A stretch of DNA of 64,000 nt from contig NZ_BDCU01000042.1 in assembly GCF_001618425.1 (NCBI RefSeq), forward strand, positions 62,001-126,000, given 5' to 3'; not shown here. Below: more notes on the stretch, generated by a model. It worked only from the letters and a program-made list of their open reading frames with translations. It did not search any database and was not told where the DNA came from. The stretch's first letter is position 1. Origin of the DNA: Nocardia fusca NBRC 14340 (lineage in GTDB: Bacteria > Actinomycetota > Actinomycetes > Mycobacteriales > Mycobacteriaceae).

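Overview
High-GC actinobacterial DNA, most likely Nocardia or a close relative. The evidence is an ESX-type (type VII secretion, T7SS) substrate cluster of WXG100, PE, PPE, EspG, EspC-like and YbaB-like proteins without mycobacterial PE_PGRS expansions, frequent GTG/TTG starts, and very large modular proteins of the actinobacterial polymorphic-toxin kind. The genus is an inference. I saw no rRNA, tRNA or CRISPR array and no T7SS machinery gene (EccB/C/D/E, MycP): only substrates, an EspG-type chaperone and associated factors.

Region 1 (1-14.4 kb) is a decaying accessory zone. It holds a truncated IS3 element, a complete IS3-family copy (5972-7234) beside an IS5-family remnant, an integrase tail, and at least six genes broken by frameshifts (cytidine-deaminase-like, nucleotidyltransferase, an unknown, the partner of a HEPN protein, an HExxH peptide-hydroxylase-like gene and the IS transposase). 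Intact genes among them are two small secreted proteins, TetR plus alpha/beta-hydrolase, a RibD/DHFR-like protein, a HEPN protein, MerR plus a serine beta-lactamase-like hydrolase, and a small peptide gene coupled to the HExxH gene.

Region 2 (14.4-20.3 kb, minus) is one 1,951-residue protein. It has a T7SS/polymorphic-toxin-like N-terminus with hydrophobic segments, a Pro/Thr linker, seven XRE helix-turn-helix units on an exact 276-bp (92-residue) period, and two copies of a sigma-factor-like C-terminal region.

Region 3 (20.4-24.9 kb) carries an IS256-type remnant, a T7SS-associated protein, a 200-bp MITE-like element, and a minus-strand operon of two WXG100 proteins, a toxin with a PD-(D/E)XK-like nuclease end and a probable immunity protein.

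Region 4 (26.7-31.7 kb, minus) is a compact ESX substrate operon: YbaB-like, EspC-like, EspB-like, PE, PPE, EspG and two Esx proteins, closed by a strong hairpin terminator.

Region 5 (31.9-64 kb, plus) starts with a probable immunity-like protein, a WXG-like protein and a YbaB-like protein. These are translationally coupled to an ORF that opens at 34368 and has no stop before the window ends (at least 29.6 kb, 9,877 codons). It strings together a T7SS-type N-terminus, coiled coils, intact and degenerate papain-like domains, a class I aldolase (LsrF/DeoC-like) barrel, duplicated modules with XRE and winged-helix DNA-binding domains, a sigma-region-2-like segment, two Nudix domains and an alpha/beta-hydrolase (DUF1023-like) fragment. 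Two paralogous small genes with their own ribosome sites are embedded in another frame between duplicated modules.

The unifying novelty is that both giant proteins combine a T7SS export-type N-terminus with arrays of transcription-factor modules (XRE, winged helix, sigma-like). This suggests an undescribed class of exported or self-regulating DNA-binding polymorphic proteins.
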